Source of the DNA: an uncultured Ruthenibacterium sp.
Lineage (GTDB): Bacteria; Bacillota; Clostridia; Oscillospirales; Ruminococcaceae
Length of the DNA: 64,000 bases
Assembly: GCA_944386555.1 (NCBI GenBank)
Contig: CALXBN010000006.1
Span: forward strand, 55,833 to 119,832
Direction of reading: 5' to 3'
Position 1 is the stretch's first letter. The number at the start of each line of letters is the position of its first letter. Positions 25,594-33,579 of the stretch are shown here, in pieces. A program made the position numbers and the translations under genes. The notes under the pieces are model-generated. The model was not told the DNA's origin, did not search any database, and saw only the letters and a program-made list of their open reading frames with translations.

Positions 25594-26850
25594 TCACTTC
25601 GCCTCATTTATCAGAATTTCATTGATTGCCACCAGCCCTTGCTTGAAGCAATCCAACGGCAATTTAGCCGATCCCATAGTGCCTTGACCGCCTGCTTTTA
25701 GCGTACCACCGCCATGGCTCGTCGGCAGAATATTCAATCCCACTACCTTGCGGGCATCCACGCCTACAGGGAACCCACGACTGCCATCCCAAGGAATGGG
25801 TGCGAACATGTGTTCCGCTACACATACTTTTCGGGCGTCCGCACTGCGCTGCAATGCATCCGCAAAGGTTGATCCTGTAAGAATTACATATCCGGGACCG
25901 GCACTGGCAGACATACCGCCCAAACCATACACTTCCGTAACACAACTGTCACCCAGGAAGCCCAGCATATCCTCTCGGGTATATGTCGGCTTGAGGAAAA
26001 GGCCCTCGATCAGCGGTGCCTCTACTGTGAACCAGCGATTTCCCGTACCGGCAAAGCGGGTACCAAATCGAATCCCGTTGCCCCCCATTGCCACCATCAC
26101 CGTACTGTGCGGGATTTTTTTCACTGAAGCCAACACGCTTTCTGCCCCTGCCATCATCACATGCAGGAAAAAGCGATCATTGGCTGCAAATTCCTTCACA
26201 ATCTGATCCCTGTACGGAAACTCCATTTCCATCATCGTCTGAATCATCTGCAGCGCCATATACATGGATGCAGCCGGCTGGCGATTATGGTTTTCATCTC
26301 CCATTCCAGCAGTCTTGCTCATTACATTGATTAGGTCGATACCACCCATGCGCCGCACAGTTTCCCCCAGCGCCGGTCCATAATGATCCCGGAACCAGAC
26401 CAAATCCCGCTGTACTTCCTCGTTATAAAAGCCCCAGCGCAACACATTTTGTTTGTTGCCCGGGTGCACGGCACAAAAACCCCTTCCACCATAGACCTTA
26501 TCTTCCACTACACAAACAGGCATGGAAGCCGAGGTGGCCATCGCAGCTCCACAGGCAGCATCATGATCCTGAGCCGACTCCACCTTGACTGTTCCGCTGG
26601 TCACCAACTGCCAGGCCTCTTCCATTGTAGTCGCCCGTTCCTCATAAATCAGCGCACCACAAATTGCAGTTTTGACAGGTCCAGGGATCTCCTCCACCGC
26701 AATAGGAGGGCCGGCAATCAGCAGCGTATCCGGCGTCATTCCGGGAATAACATCCCCTGCGGGCTGCACATCCACCCATACCGGGCGTCCACCTGTCAGA
26801 ATTTCGGCCGCCTTTTGATTTGCCTGCTCAATCTGTTGCTTGAAATCCAT
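25594..26850 (-). CDS. DUF1116 protein (AllG/YahG-like), partner of FdrA
   Basis: 418 residues. DUF1116 landmarks: GRPVWVDVQPAGD near 22, GPPIAVEEIPGPVKTAICGAL near 48, HPGNKQNVLRWG, TAGMGDENHNRQPAAS near 182, MVAMGGNGIRFGTRFAG near 254 and a glycine-rich C-terminus. In E. coli, DUF1116 proteins AllG and YahG sit beside FdrA-type proteins and a carbamate kinase. It is thought to form the second half of the transferase. The second of two adjacent ATGs (26850) has the better spacing from AAGGAGG. Follows GHL6 copy 2 by 57 bases. Confidence 0.9.
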   Translation of the reverse strand: MDFKQQIEQANQKAAEILTGGRPVWVDVQPAGDVIPGMTPDTLLIAGPPIAVEEIPGPVKTAICGALIYEERATTMEEAWQLVTSGTVKVESAQDHDAACGAAMATSASMPVCVVEDKVYGGRGFCAVHPGNKQNVLRWGFYNEEVQRDLVWFRDHYGPALGETVRRMGGIDLINVMSKTAGMGDENHNRQPAASMYMALQMIQTMMEMEFPYRDQIVKEFAANDRFFLHVMMAGAESVLASVKKIPHSTVMVAMGGNGIRFGTRFAGTGNRWFTVEAPLIEGLFLKPTYTREDMLGFLGDSCVTEVYGLGGMSASAGPGYVILTGSTFADALQRSADARKVCVAEHMFAPIPWDGSRGFPVGVDARKVVGLNILPTSHGGGTLKAGGQGTMGSAKLPLDCFKQGLVAINEILINEAK

Positions 26851-26907
26851 CATTCTACCTCCTTAATACAGTAAAAGTTCCATGATCAGATAATGGCGTT
26901 GCTTTAT

Positions 26908-28893
26908 TTAACCACAGGTAATGCGATAGCCCACATAGCAACCAGGGCATTTCAATGTCAGAACGTCCCCCTGGATTGTCTGCGCTTCAAATCCATCACG
27001 CGTCAACAGCTCCAACATTCGGGGATGCTGTCCCTCAATTGTCAGATGAATGTTATCCAACGGCAATGGTTCAGAGAAAGTCACTCCATTGAAACCACTG
27101 AGGTTAATCATTTGGAGCAAATACTCCGAAGGCCCTGTTTGATGGAAGAACATCTCCACACAGGCAGGCGCATCAGTGGCAAAAGGCTGTTTCACGGGGC
27201 GTACTTTATCCAATAAGTCGAAAAATATATCCTTATGATCTTCATATCCCAAACTGTAGTATAACGTTCCGACCATCCAGGGCAGATACAGATTTTTACC
27301 ATCTTTGACTGCTGCCATACGGTCGTCGGTTACCACATGGCCATAAGCGCGCTCAGGCGGGCCATAAGGCGCTGCCGCCACCAAAGGCAAATAGCCCTCT
27401 GCATCCGTCAACTCGATCCGATAAGCATCCTGATACAGGAATACCCAGTCCCGCAGGGGGAACGAGTGGAAGACTTCTTTGGGCTGCGTAAGAAGATAAC
27501 TGGCTGCCACTGGTTCAACCGGCCTGCTAATCCGAATTCCGAACAGCTGTTCCAACAACTCCGGATCCTCTCGGAATGTATGGGCCGTGCCAACCACCGT
27601 CGCACTGGTCTCTAACAGCGCCTTGCGCAGCTTCGGGCTGGGTGCGCGCGGCAAATCCGGCAAGATCACCACATCGTAGTTATCCAACTTATCGGCAAGA
27701 TTCTCGATCGCACTGTAAATCACTGTATCAAACGCCAGATGTCGTTCCTTCAACATATGCACAATACCGCGATACTCCCGTTCGTTGTACATCGTATTGG
27801 TACTGAACTGGTAAAACGGGCGGGGATTGGCAATCAGAATACGGGCTTTACTTTGCAGCCTGGCGAACAGTTCCTCATGCCGTGCATGAAGATGGAACGC
27901 CTCCCGGACACCCTCAAAATTGGCACGGTCCGGATAATCTTCAAACGCACCAACAATGCACCAATCCAGGTTGCCGCCCACTGCTGCACTCTGATACAGT
28001 CGGATCTGGTTGAGCCAGGTGGACACCCCCATAAAACGATAAGGGATGTCTACTGCATTGATTGCGCAATCGCTGGGGACCTTATCCGGGAATGTCGTGA
28101 TGATGGCCGCAGGATCCTCTGAGCCGGAATACAGCCAGAAACTTTTGGGCACTACAGCCGACTGAGCTTCACACCGGATAATGTCAATTCCATCGTCACT
28201 GTAAGTGCTCAAGGGAATATCCGGATTGACACTTTTGATCAAACTCCGCACTTTGTGAAGCATATCTGCCACTGTGTATACTTTGAACTCTTCATATTTT
28301 CGGAAGACCGGATCTGTATCGTCTTCCTTGGTGGGAAGTGTCATTCCACCAGACCACTCATAAAACCTGCGTTTGCAGTTTTCGCACTGGCAGATGCCCA
28401 CATAATTTCCGTTATAATCCGTAACGGGATATCCGGGAATGTTGAAAAAAATACCATCCAGTGGATAACGGGTCAACGCCTCCCGCAACACATCCAGAAT
28501 ATATTTCTGCTGATAATCGCCATTGACACAAACTGCTGCGCAGTCTTCAAAATAGGCTGGGCTGCCATCTGCTCGCCGGGTAAACCACTCCGGATTGGTT
28601 TTCAGGTAGTCCTGATGCACCTTGCTGATATCAAACCGGGCAATCACCCGAATTCCGGCTGCATGGCACTTTTCGACAATCTCGCCGAATTTATCCCCCT
28701 CCAGATAGGGTGTAGGGCGCTGACAAGCCAATTTCGACGGTCCAAATGCACTAATCCCGCCGCAGCCTACCTGAACAACATTGGCGCCCAGCCTTTTCAG
28801 CATCTCCACTTCGTAGTCCACATCCATGGCGCCGTCAATATCCCGCAGATTGTTCTGCACCATGCGGAATGGTTTGTCTTTCCACCAGCTCAT
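26908..28893 (-). CDS. GHL6-like putative glycoside hydrolase, copy 2
   Basis: 661 residues; a paralogue of the gene at 9283-11316. Starts SWWKDKPFRMVQNNLRDID and shares the GICQCENCKRRFY cysteine cluster (about 170-182) and the trimerisation-like C-terminal domain with VVILPDLPRAPSPKLRKALLE. The N-terminal barrel contains IFFNIPGYPV, matching FLNMAGY of copy 1. No signal peptide, so it acts on imported material. First gene of the catabolic operon, with GGAGG before the ATG and two TTGTATACAA-type sites upstream. Substrate and catalytic residues unknown; other members of this group are also uncharacterised. Confidence 0.8.
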   Translation of the reverse strand: MSWWKDKPFRMVQNNLRDIDGAMDVDYEVEMLKRLGANVVQVGCGGISAFGPSKLACQRPTPYLEGDKFGEIVEKCHAAGIRVIARFDISKVHQDYLKTNPEWFTRRADGSPAYFEDCAAVCVNGDYQQKYILDVLREALTRYPLDGIFFNIPGYPVTDYNGNYVGICQCENCKRRFYEWSGGMTLPTKEDDTDPVFRKYEEFKVYTVADMLHKVRSLIKSVNPDIPLSTYSDDGIDIIRCEAQSAVVPKSFWLYSGSEDPAAIITTFPDKVPSDCAINAVDIPYRFMGVSTWLNQIRLYQSAAVGGNLDWCIVGAFEDYPDRANFEGVREAFHLHARHEELFARLQSKARILIANPRPFYQFSTNTMYNEREYRGIVHMLKERHLAFDTVIYSAIENLADKLDNYDVVILPDLPRAPSPKLRKALLETSATVVGTAHTFREDPELLEQLFGIRISRPVEPVAASYLLTQPKEVFHSFPLRDWVFLYQDAYRIELTDAEGYLPLVAAAPYGPPERAYGHVVTDDRMAAVKDGKNLYLPWMVGTLYYSLGYEDHKDIFFDLLDKVRPVKQPFATDAPACVEMFFHQTGPSEYLLQMINLSGFNGVTFSEPLPLDNIHLTIEGQHPRMLELLTRDGFEAQTIQGDVLTLKCPGCYVGYRITCG

Positions 28894-28908
28894 TGCCGAC
28901 CTCCAATT

Positions 28909-28918
28909 TTGAATACAA
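28909..28918. promoter_or_regulatory. Second, imperfect GntR-type operator
   Basis: TTGAATACAA differs by one base from the TTGTATACAA palindrome 50 bases away and lies in the leader, 16 bases before the start codon of GHL6 copy 2. Paired sites would allow cooperative repression. Confidence 0.5.
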
Positions 28919-28959
28919 TTTTTGCATTTATACAGCTAAAACCCGATAATATCGGACTT

Positions 28960-28971
28960 ATTGTATACAAT
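28960..28971. promoter_or_regulatory. Probable GntR/FCD operator, catabolic operon
   Basis: Perfect 12-bp palindrome ATTGTATACAAT, 67 bases before the start codon of GHL6 copy 2. The same 12 bases occur at 18259-18270 before the transporter operon. Confidence 0.7.
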
Positions 28972-29179
28972 CTAGCACATTCAACTCCTGTTGTCTATTC
29001 GTAAAGTTCTCCAAATTTGCAAAGCATTTTTTGTTACTTTCACCGAGAACTGGTGTAAAAGTTCCTTTAAAAGGATATTTACGCCTTTTTCCAGCCACGA
29101 CACAGCTCACTATTCCAAATTTGTTCCCTCCTTCGACCAATGATCGTCTATCACACCAGTCTGCCGATCGGTATATGCA

Positions 29180-29212
29180 AAAGAAAAGCCGGACTCTGCA
29201 AAAGAGTCCGGC
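29180..29212 (-). terminator. Terminator of the GntR gene
   Basis: Perfect 10-bp arms GCCGGACTCT (29188-29197) and AGAGTCCGGC (29203-29212), followed on the minus strand by TTTTCTTTT. It isolates the regulator from the operon downstream. Confidence 0.92.
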
Positions 29213-29229
29213 AGGGAAGAAAAGTCTGA

Positions 29230-29904
29230 TCATTTCTGCTGTTTTGTCTCAAGATATTTGCGAAGTTTGGTCTGCAAGTTGGCCTGACTGATATGGAAAT
29301 GAATGTCAGCCTGTTTGGCCGCTAGCTCCTGATCATGCAGTTCCAGCGCCTGGACGATCGCCTCATGCTCTGCATGGGCGCAAGGAAACCGTTGTGGCTG
29401 CATGGGAATGGTTGAAGGAACAATTGCCTGGCGGATGTACAGATTGTGCAGGAAATCAAGCAAACAAAAGTTCCCACTGACCCTTGCAATCGCCATGTGA
29501 AATTCGGCATCATAATAAGTATCCTGCTCTTTCAGAAACGTATCATTGATCTGACGCAATTCCGCAATCTGTTCTGGCGTAACACACAATGCAGCCTCAC
29601 GGGTACTCAGTACTTCCAATGCGATGCGTGTATCCGTTATATAATGCAATTCCTTTTCGGTCATATCTACTACCTGAACTCCACAGTGCGGGATATATTT
29701 CACCACGCCATTGTTCTGCAGCAGGCGCAAAGCTTCCCGGACAGGGGTACGGCTGACGTGAAATGCCTTGCAAAGCTCGGCTTCTCGAATCGGCTCCCCC
29801 GGGCGAAACACCTTTTTTTGAATCATCTCCACTACATTGTCCGCAATCTGTTGCGCAGTAACTTTTTCACTCTTCTGTTGTACTGCAGCTCTAATTTCTT
29901 CCAT
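29230..29904 (-). CDS. GntR-family regulator, FCD subfamily
   Basis: 224 residues. N-terminal winged helix-turn-helix (about 14-82) with FRPGEPIREAELCKAFHVSRTPVREALRLLQNNGVV, followed by an all-helical FCD ligand domain (about 90-215). The latter shows the metal/ligand triad pattern DAEFHMAIA, HAEHEAIV and HFHISQA. FCD regulators respond to small carboxylates and sugar acids. The TTGTATACAA sites before both operons of the block are the likely targets. Start ATG 29904 with a weak GGGG ribosome site and a good promoter at 29962-29990. Outermost gene of the low-GC block. Confidence 0.92.
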   Translation of the reverse strand: MEEIRAAVQQKSEKVTAQQIADNVVEMIQKKVFRPGEPIREAELCKAFHVSRTPVREALRLLQNNGVVKYIPHCGVQVVDMTEKELHYITDTRIALEVLSTREAALCVTPEQIAELRQINDTFLKEQDTYYDAEFHMAIARVSGNFCLLDFLHNLYIRQAIVPSTIPMQPQRFPCAHAEHEAIVQALELHDQELAAKQADIHFHISQANLQTKLRKYLETKQQK

Positions 29905-29961
29905 AAATAAACCCCATAATTGATAAAAACTGTTGAATCTGACAGATCAATATTTATATTC

Positions 29962-29990
29962 ATTATACCATTTTTCCAGAATTCGTCAAA
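29962..29990 (-). promoter_or_regulatory. Promoter of the GntR gene
   Basis: Minus-strand TTTGAC (29985-29990), 17 bases, then TATAAT (29962-29967) preceded by TGG, an extended -10. This leaves a leader of about 50 bases. No TTGTATACAA site is visible nearby, so autoregulation is not evident. Confidence 0.7.
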
Positions 29991-30065
29991 CAGGGATTTT
30001 CTTTCTTTATACACCGCAAATCATCATCCAGCTTTTTTCGATATACGATATTTCTATTACCCGCA

Positions 30066-30101
30066 CACAAAAACCGGATCCCCCAAAACGGAGAATCCGG
30101 C
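30066..30101 (-). terminator. Terminator of the feo operon
   Basis: Arms CCGGAT...ATCCGG (30074-30079 and 30095-30100) with imperfect inner pairing, followed by TTTTTGTG on the minus strand, downstream of the FeoB-associated gene. Confidence 0.65.
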
Positions 30102-30154
30102 AAGGTCATTGAGAATCGCCATGCTACACTGGCATCACCATCACCACAGAATGA

Positions 30155-30328
30155 TTATTTGGGACGGTTCGGGATTTCGGTGGCAGAGTGAGACATCTGA
30201 CCCGTACAGCCTGCGCAGCCGGCGCAGTGGCCGGAGCAGCCGCCGGTACGGCCGCGGCGGATGGCGCGCAGGGCCATGTACACGCCGGCGGCCAGGGCCG
30301 CCAGCAGCAGAAAATCCACCAGGTTCAT
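30155..30328 (-). CDS. FeoB-associated Cys-rich membrane protein
   Basis: 57 residues. One N-terminal membrane helix (NLVDFLLLAALAAGVYMAL), a basic stretch, and a Cys-rich CSGHCAGCAGC motif near 32-42. Such proteins lie next to FeoB in many Firmicutes and may help ferrous iron transfer; the role is not settled. Start ATG 30328 with AAGGAGG ten bases upstream. Last gene of the feo operon. Confidence 0.85.
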   Translation of the reverse strand: MNLVDFLLLAALAAGVYMALRAIRRGRTGGCSGHCAGCAGCTGQMSHSATEIPNRPK

Positions 30329-30423
30329 CGGGGTAAAACCTCCTTCCAATGCAGGCCCGCTCCGGGTCCAGGCAGGCCCATCCGGGCCGCTGTAAACGTC
30401 CAGTCAGCGGGCCGGCGGCGGGA

Positions 30424-32511
30424 TTACAAAATCAAGCTGCCCACCTGGTACACGGCCAGCGCGCACACCCAGGCAATGGCGCACTGCATCAGCGCCACGC
30501 CCACAGCGGCGCGGCCGCTGCGCATCTCAGCCTTCACTGCCGAGATCGCCGCCACGCAGGGGGTGTACAACAGCGTGAAGGTGAGGAAGCTGAAAGCCGC
30601 CAGAGTGCTGGAAAACAGCGCCGGCAGTGTGACGGGCAGTGTGGCAGTATTGGCCCCCGTGAGCACCGCCAGGGTACTGACCACCATCTCTTTAGCTGAA
30701 AACCCGGCAATCAGCGCCGTCACCATACGCCAGTCGGTAAAGCCCAGAGGTGCAAACAGCGGAGTCAGCAGCCGGCCCAGGCCGGCCAGCAGGCTGGCGG
30801 AGGAATCCGTTACCACATTCAGCCGCGTATCGAAAGACTGCAGGAACCACACGATGATGGTGACTACAAAGATGATGGTAAAGGCGCGGGTAATAAAGTC
30901 CTTGGCCTTGTCCCAAACCAACAGCGCCACGCTTTTGGGGCTTGGGATCCGGTAATTGGGCAGCTCCATCACAAAGGGCACGGGGTTGCCCTTGTACATG
31001 GTGTTTTTCAGCAGCAGCGCCCACACAATGCCCACCGCAATGCCCATTACATACAGGCCCATCATCACCAGGGCACCGTGCTGCGGGAAAAAGGCCGCGG
31101 TAAACACCGCATAGATAGGCAGTTTGGCGCTGCATGAGCAGAAGGGCACCAGCAGCATGGTCATTTTGCGGTCCCGGTCGCTGGAAAGGGTACGGGTGGC
31201 CATAATGGCCGGTACGCTGCAGCCGAAGCCGATGAGCATGGGCACGAAGCTGCGGCCGGACAGGCCGATCTTACGCAGCAGCTTGTCCATCACGAAGGCC
31301 ACACGGGCCATGTAGCCCGAATCCTCCAGCAAAGAGAGGAAGAAAAACAGCGTGACAATGGTGGGCAGGAACCCCAGCATGCTGCCCACACCGGCAAATG
31401 CGCCGTCGATGACCAGGCTGTGCACAACCGGGTTGACGCCCCAGGCCGTCAGGCCCGCATCCACCCAGCCGGTGACAATGTCGATGCCCAGGCTGAGCAG
31501 GTCGCTGAGATAGGCGCCGATGAGCCCGAAGGTAAGCCAGAAGATCAGCAGCATAATGCCCAAAAACACGGGAATGGCCGCATACTTGTCGGTGAGCACT
31601 TTGTCGATGGCCACGCTGCGGGCATGTTCGCGGCTCTCACCGTTTTTCACCACAGTCTCGGCACACAGTTTTTCGATGAAAGTGTAGCGCATATCCGCCA
31701 GTGCAGCCTCCCGGTCGGTGCCCAGTTCGTCCTCCATCTCCTTCACCGAATGGCCGATCAGATCCAGTTCGTTGTCCGTCAGCTTCAAGCGCCGCTGCAT
31801 GGGTGCATCGCCCTCCACCAGCTTTGATGCGGCAAAATAGGGCGGTACGCCGGCGGCCTGGGCATGGTCTTCAATCATGTGGGCGATGCCGTGGATGCAC
31901 CGGTGCACTGCGCCGGTGCAGAAATCCTGGCGTTTGGGATAGTCTTTGTGTTCGGCAGCCCGCAGCGCATGTTCGATCAGCTCGTCCACGCCCTCATTCT
32001 TTGCCGCCGAGATGGGCACCACCGCCACGCCCAGCTCTTCTTCCAGCCGGTTCACATCCACGGTGCTGCCGTTGGCGCGCATTTCGTCCATCATGTTCAG
32101 CGCCACCACCATGGGGATGTTCAGCTCGATCAGCTGCAGCGTCAGATACAGGTTGCGCTCAATGTTGGTGGCATCCACGATGTTGATGATGCCGTCTGGT
32201 TTTTCGTTCAAAATAAAGTCCCGGGTGACGATCTCCTCACTGGTATAGGGGCTGAGGGAGTAAATACCGGGCAGGTCCACCACCAGCGCGGGTGCGGGCG
32301 CGGGGATATCCGCCCGCTTGTGACGGGGGTGCCCCCAGCTGCGCAGGCCGCGATGGTGTTCACCGGCGTGATGGTCCCGGATGACGCCCTCCTTTTTGTC
32401 CACAGTGACGCCGGGGAAATTGCCCACATGCTGGTTGGAGCCGGTGAGCTGGTTGAACAGGGTGGTTTTGCCGGAGTTCTGATTACCGGCCAGGGCAAAT
32501 ACCAGGCTCAT
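30424..32511 (-). CDS. feoB: Ferrous iron transporter FeoB
   Basis: 695 residues. The N-terminal G domain has G1 GNQNSGKTT (9-17), G2 region NFPGVTV, G3 DLPG (79-82) and G4 NMMD near 130. The membrane part carries the Gate-type repeats with LIGFGCSVPAIMATRTL and FCSCSAKLPIYAV. It moves Fe2+ across the inner membrane. Between G2 and G3 (about 46-72) there is a His-rich insertion with six His residues at 47-64 that typical FeoB proteins, as I recall them, lack; it could bind metal. Start overlaps the feoA stop codon by four bases. Confidence 0.96.
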   Translation of the reverse strand: MSLVFALAGNQNSGKTTLFNQLTGSNQHVGNFPGVTVDKKEGVIRDHHAGEHHRGLRSWGHPRHKRADIPAPAPALVVDLPGIYSLSPYTSEEIVTRDFILNEKPDGIINIVDATNIERNLYLTLQLIELNIPMVVALNMMDEMRANGSTVDVNRLEEELGVAVVPISAAKNEGVDELIEHALRAAEHKDYPKRQDFCTGAVHRCIHGIAHMIEDHAQAAGVPPYFAASKLVEGDAPMQRRLKLTDNELDLIGHSVKEMEDELGTDREAALADMRYTFIEKLCAETVVKNGESREHARSVAIDKVLTDKYAAIPVFLGIMLLIFWLTFGLIGAYLSDLLSLGIDIVTGWVDAGLTAWGVNPVVHSLVIDGAFAGVGSMLGFLPTIVTLFFFLSLLEDSGYMARVAFVMDKLLRKIGLSGRSFVPMLIGFGCSVPAIMATRTLSSDRDRKMTMLLVPFCSCSAKLPIYAVFTAAFFPQHGALVMMGLYVMGIAVGIVWALLLKNTMYKGNPVPFVMELPNYRIPSPKSVALLVWDKAKDFITRAFTIIFVVTIIVWFLQSFDTRLNVVTDSSASLLAGLGRLLTPLFAPLGFTDWRMVTALIAGFSAKEMVVSTLAVLTGANTATLPVTLPALFSSTLAAFSFLTFTLLYTPCVAAISAVKAEMRSGRAAVGVALMQCAIAWVCALAVYQVGSLIL

Positions 32512-32750
32512 GCTTCCACCTCCGCGCCCTGGGGCTCCACTTCGATGCGGGCGGCGTCCTCCAGGCGCAGCGTCAGCTCGTAGCCCCGCAGGTGCAGCTC
32601 AATAGGATCTCCCATAGGGGCAATTTTGCGCACCATCACAGCGGTGCCGGGCGTCAGGCCCATATCCAGAAAATGGCGGCGCAGGGCCCCTTCGCCCCCC
32701 ACCACGGTGATGCGGGCCTGCTGGCCCAGCGGCAGTTTATCCAGTGTCAT
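32508..32750 (-). CDS. feoA: FeoA SH3-like iron transport protein
   Basis: 80 residues forming an SH3-like beta-barrel: ARITVVGGEGALRRHFLDMGLTPGTAVMVRKIAPMGDPIELHLRG matches the FeoA core. It is thought to regulate FeoB at the membrane. The ATG at 32750 has GGAGGG seven bases upstream; upstream in-frame ATGs lack one. The stop codon overlaps the feoB start. Confidence 0.95.
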   Translation of the reverse strand: MTLDKLPLGQQARITVVGGEGALRRHFLDMGLTPGTAVMVRKIAPMGDPIELHLRGYELTLRLEDAARIEVEPQGAEVEA

Positions 32751-32825
32751 CGACAATCCCTCCATCGGCCGGCCGCGCCGGCCCTCTCCACAACGGCCCG
32801 GGGCCGCGCTTTTTCTCCATATAAT

Positions 32826-32854
32826 AAAATACACGCGCGCAGGGGGCTTGTCAA
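32826..32854 (-). promoter_or_regulatory. Promoter of the feo operon
   Basis: Minus-strand TTGACA (32849-32854), 17 bases, then TATTTT (32826-32831). The transcript would start about 70 bases before feoA. Iron regulation is likely, but no clear Fur or DtxR box is seen. Confidence 0.65.
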
Positions 32855-32908
32855 TGCAAAAAAGGACGCGTTCCGCCCACCGGGCGGGGCGCGGCGGCGC
32901 GAAGCATA

Positions 32909-33451
32909 TCAATAGAGGCCAAAGTCGCACATCAGCCGGTATCGCAGCGCCTCCTTCTCCCCTGCGGTCAAATCGCCCAGGCCGTCCACGGCCACATCCA
33001 GCACATCCCGGAACAGGGACGCGTGGTGCCAGTACAGTTCGTCATAATGCAGGGCCATGAAGTCCGGCCGGCTGCCGGTGACCTGCACTTGCGAAACGTC
33101 GGGATATTGTTCCGGGTAGGTCGCCAGCATCCGGTTCGGCCCTGTCAGCGTCACCAGCGTGCCCACGGAAATCGTCTCAGGCTCGATCTGCCGGCCTTCC
33201 GCGTCCACCAAACATGCGCCGGCGGTGCTGAACGTGAACAGACCGCCGTGCCGCATGCCCACCGCCATGGCGGCACCCGTGTCCGGGTCATAGGAGACGA
33301 TCTCCGCCTCCGTCTGGACCAGTGGCTCACTGTCGGATGGCATGGGTGTTCCGGCCGTCAGGGCAGCAGACACCGTATCGGAAGGCAGCAGCACACAGAG
33401 CAGGGCCGAAGCTGCCAGCAGCACAGCGCCCAGCAATCGCGAACGTTTCAT
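32909..33451 (-). CDS. Secreted hypothetical protein
   Basis: 180 residues. N-terminal signal peptide (RSRLLGAVLLAASALLCVLLP) with probable cleavage after VSA near 29. The mature part has YDPDTGAAMAVGMRHGGLFTFSTAG, ISVGTLVTLTGPNRML and a helical C-terminus ending MCDFGLY. I do not recognise a family. Start ATG 33451 with AAAGGAG. Lies between nagB and feoA on the same strand, but the feo promoter separates it from feo. Confidence 0.7.
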   Translation of the reverse strand: MKRSRLLGAVLLAASALLCVLLPSDTVSAALTAGTPMPSDSEPLVQTEAEIVSYDPDTGAAMAVGMRHGGLFTFSTAGACLVDAEGRQIEPETISVGTLVTLTGPNRMLATYPEQYPDVSQVQVTGSRPDFMALHYDELYWHHASLFRDVLDVAVDGLGDLTAGEKEALRYRLMCDFGLY

Positions 33452-33536
33452 GAAACCAACTCCTTTCAAGCGGGCCTTCGGTGAAATCGGCGCTTCCATT
33501 TACTTTGAACACGCGGCAGCCGCGCCGGAAATGGCA

Positions 33537-33566
33537 AAGGCCCCTGCCCGCAGAGGCAGGAGCCTT
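33537..33566 (-). terminator. Terminator of nagB
   Basis: 12-bp arms AAGGCCCCTGCC (33537-33548) and GGCAGGAGCCTT (33555-33566, one G-U pair) directly after nagB. The following T tract is weak. Confidence 0.75.
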
Positions 33567-33579
33567 TTGGCATACCGTC

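Larger units (their letters stand above)
28894..29179. other. Promoter region of the catabolic operon
   Basis: About 290 AT-rich bases between GHL6 copy 2 and the GntR terminator. It holds two TTGTATACAA-type sites (28909-28918 and 28960-28971) and presumably the operon promoter on the minus strand; no -35/-10 pair stands out clearly. No gene is seen. Confidence 0.6.

Noticed and set aside
29832..30014. 60-codon minus-strand frame upstream of the GntR gene.
   Set aside because: Overlaps the start of the regulator in another frame and covers its promoter.
30131..30150. CATCACCATCACCAC, which resembles a coding His tag.
   Set aside because: Not in any supported reading frame and lies in a gap downstream of the feo operon; no vector sequence around it.
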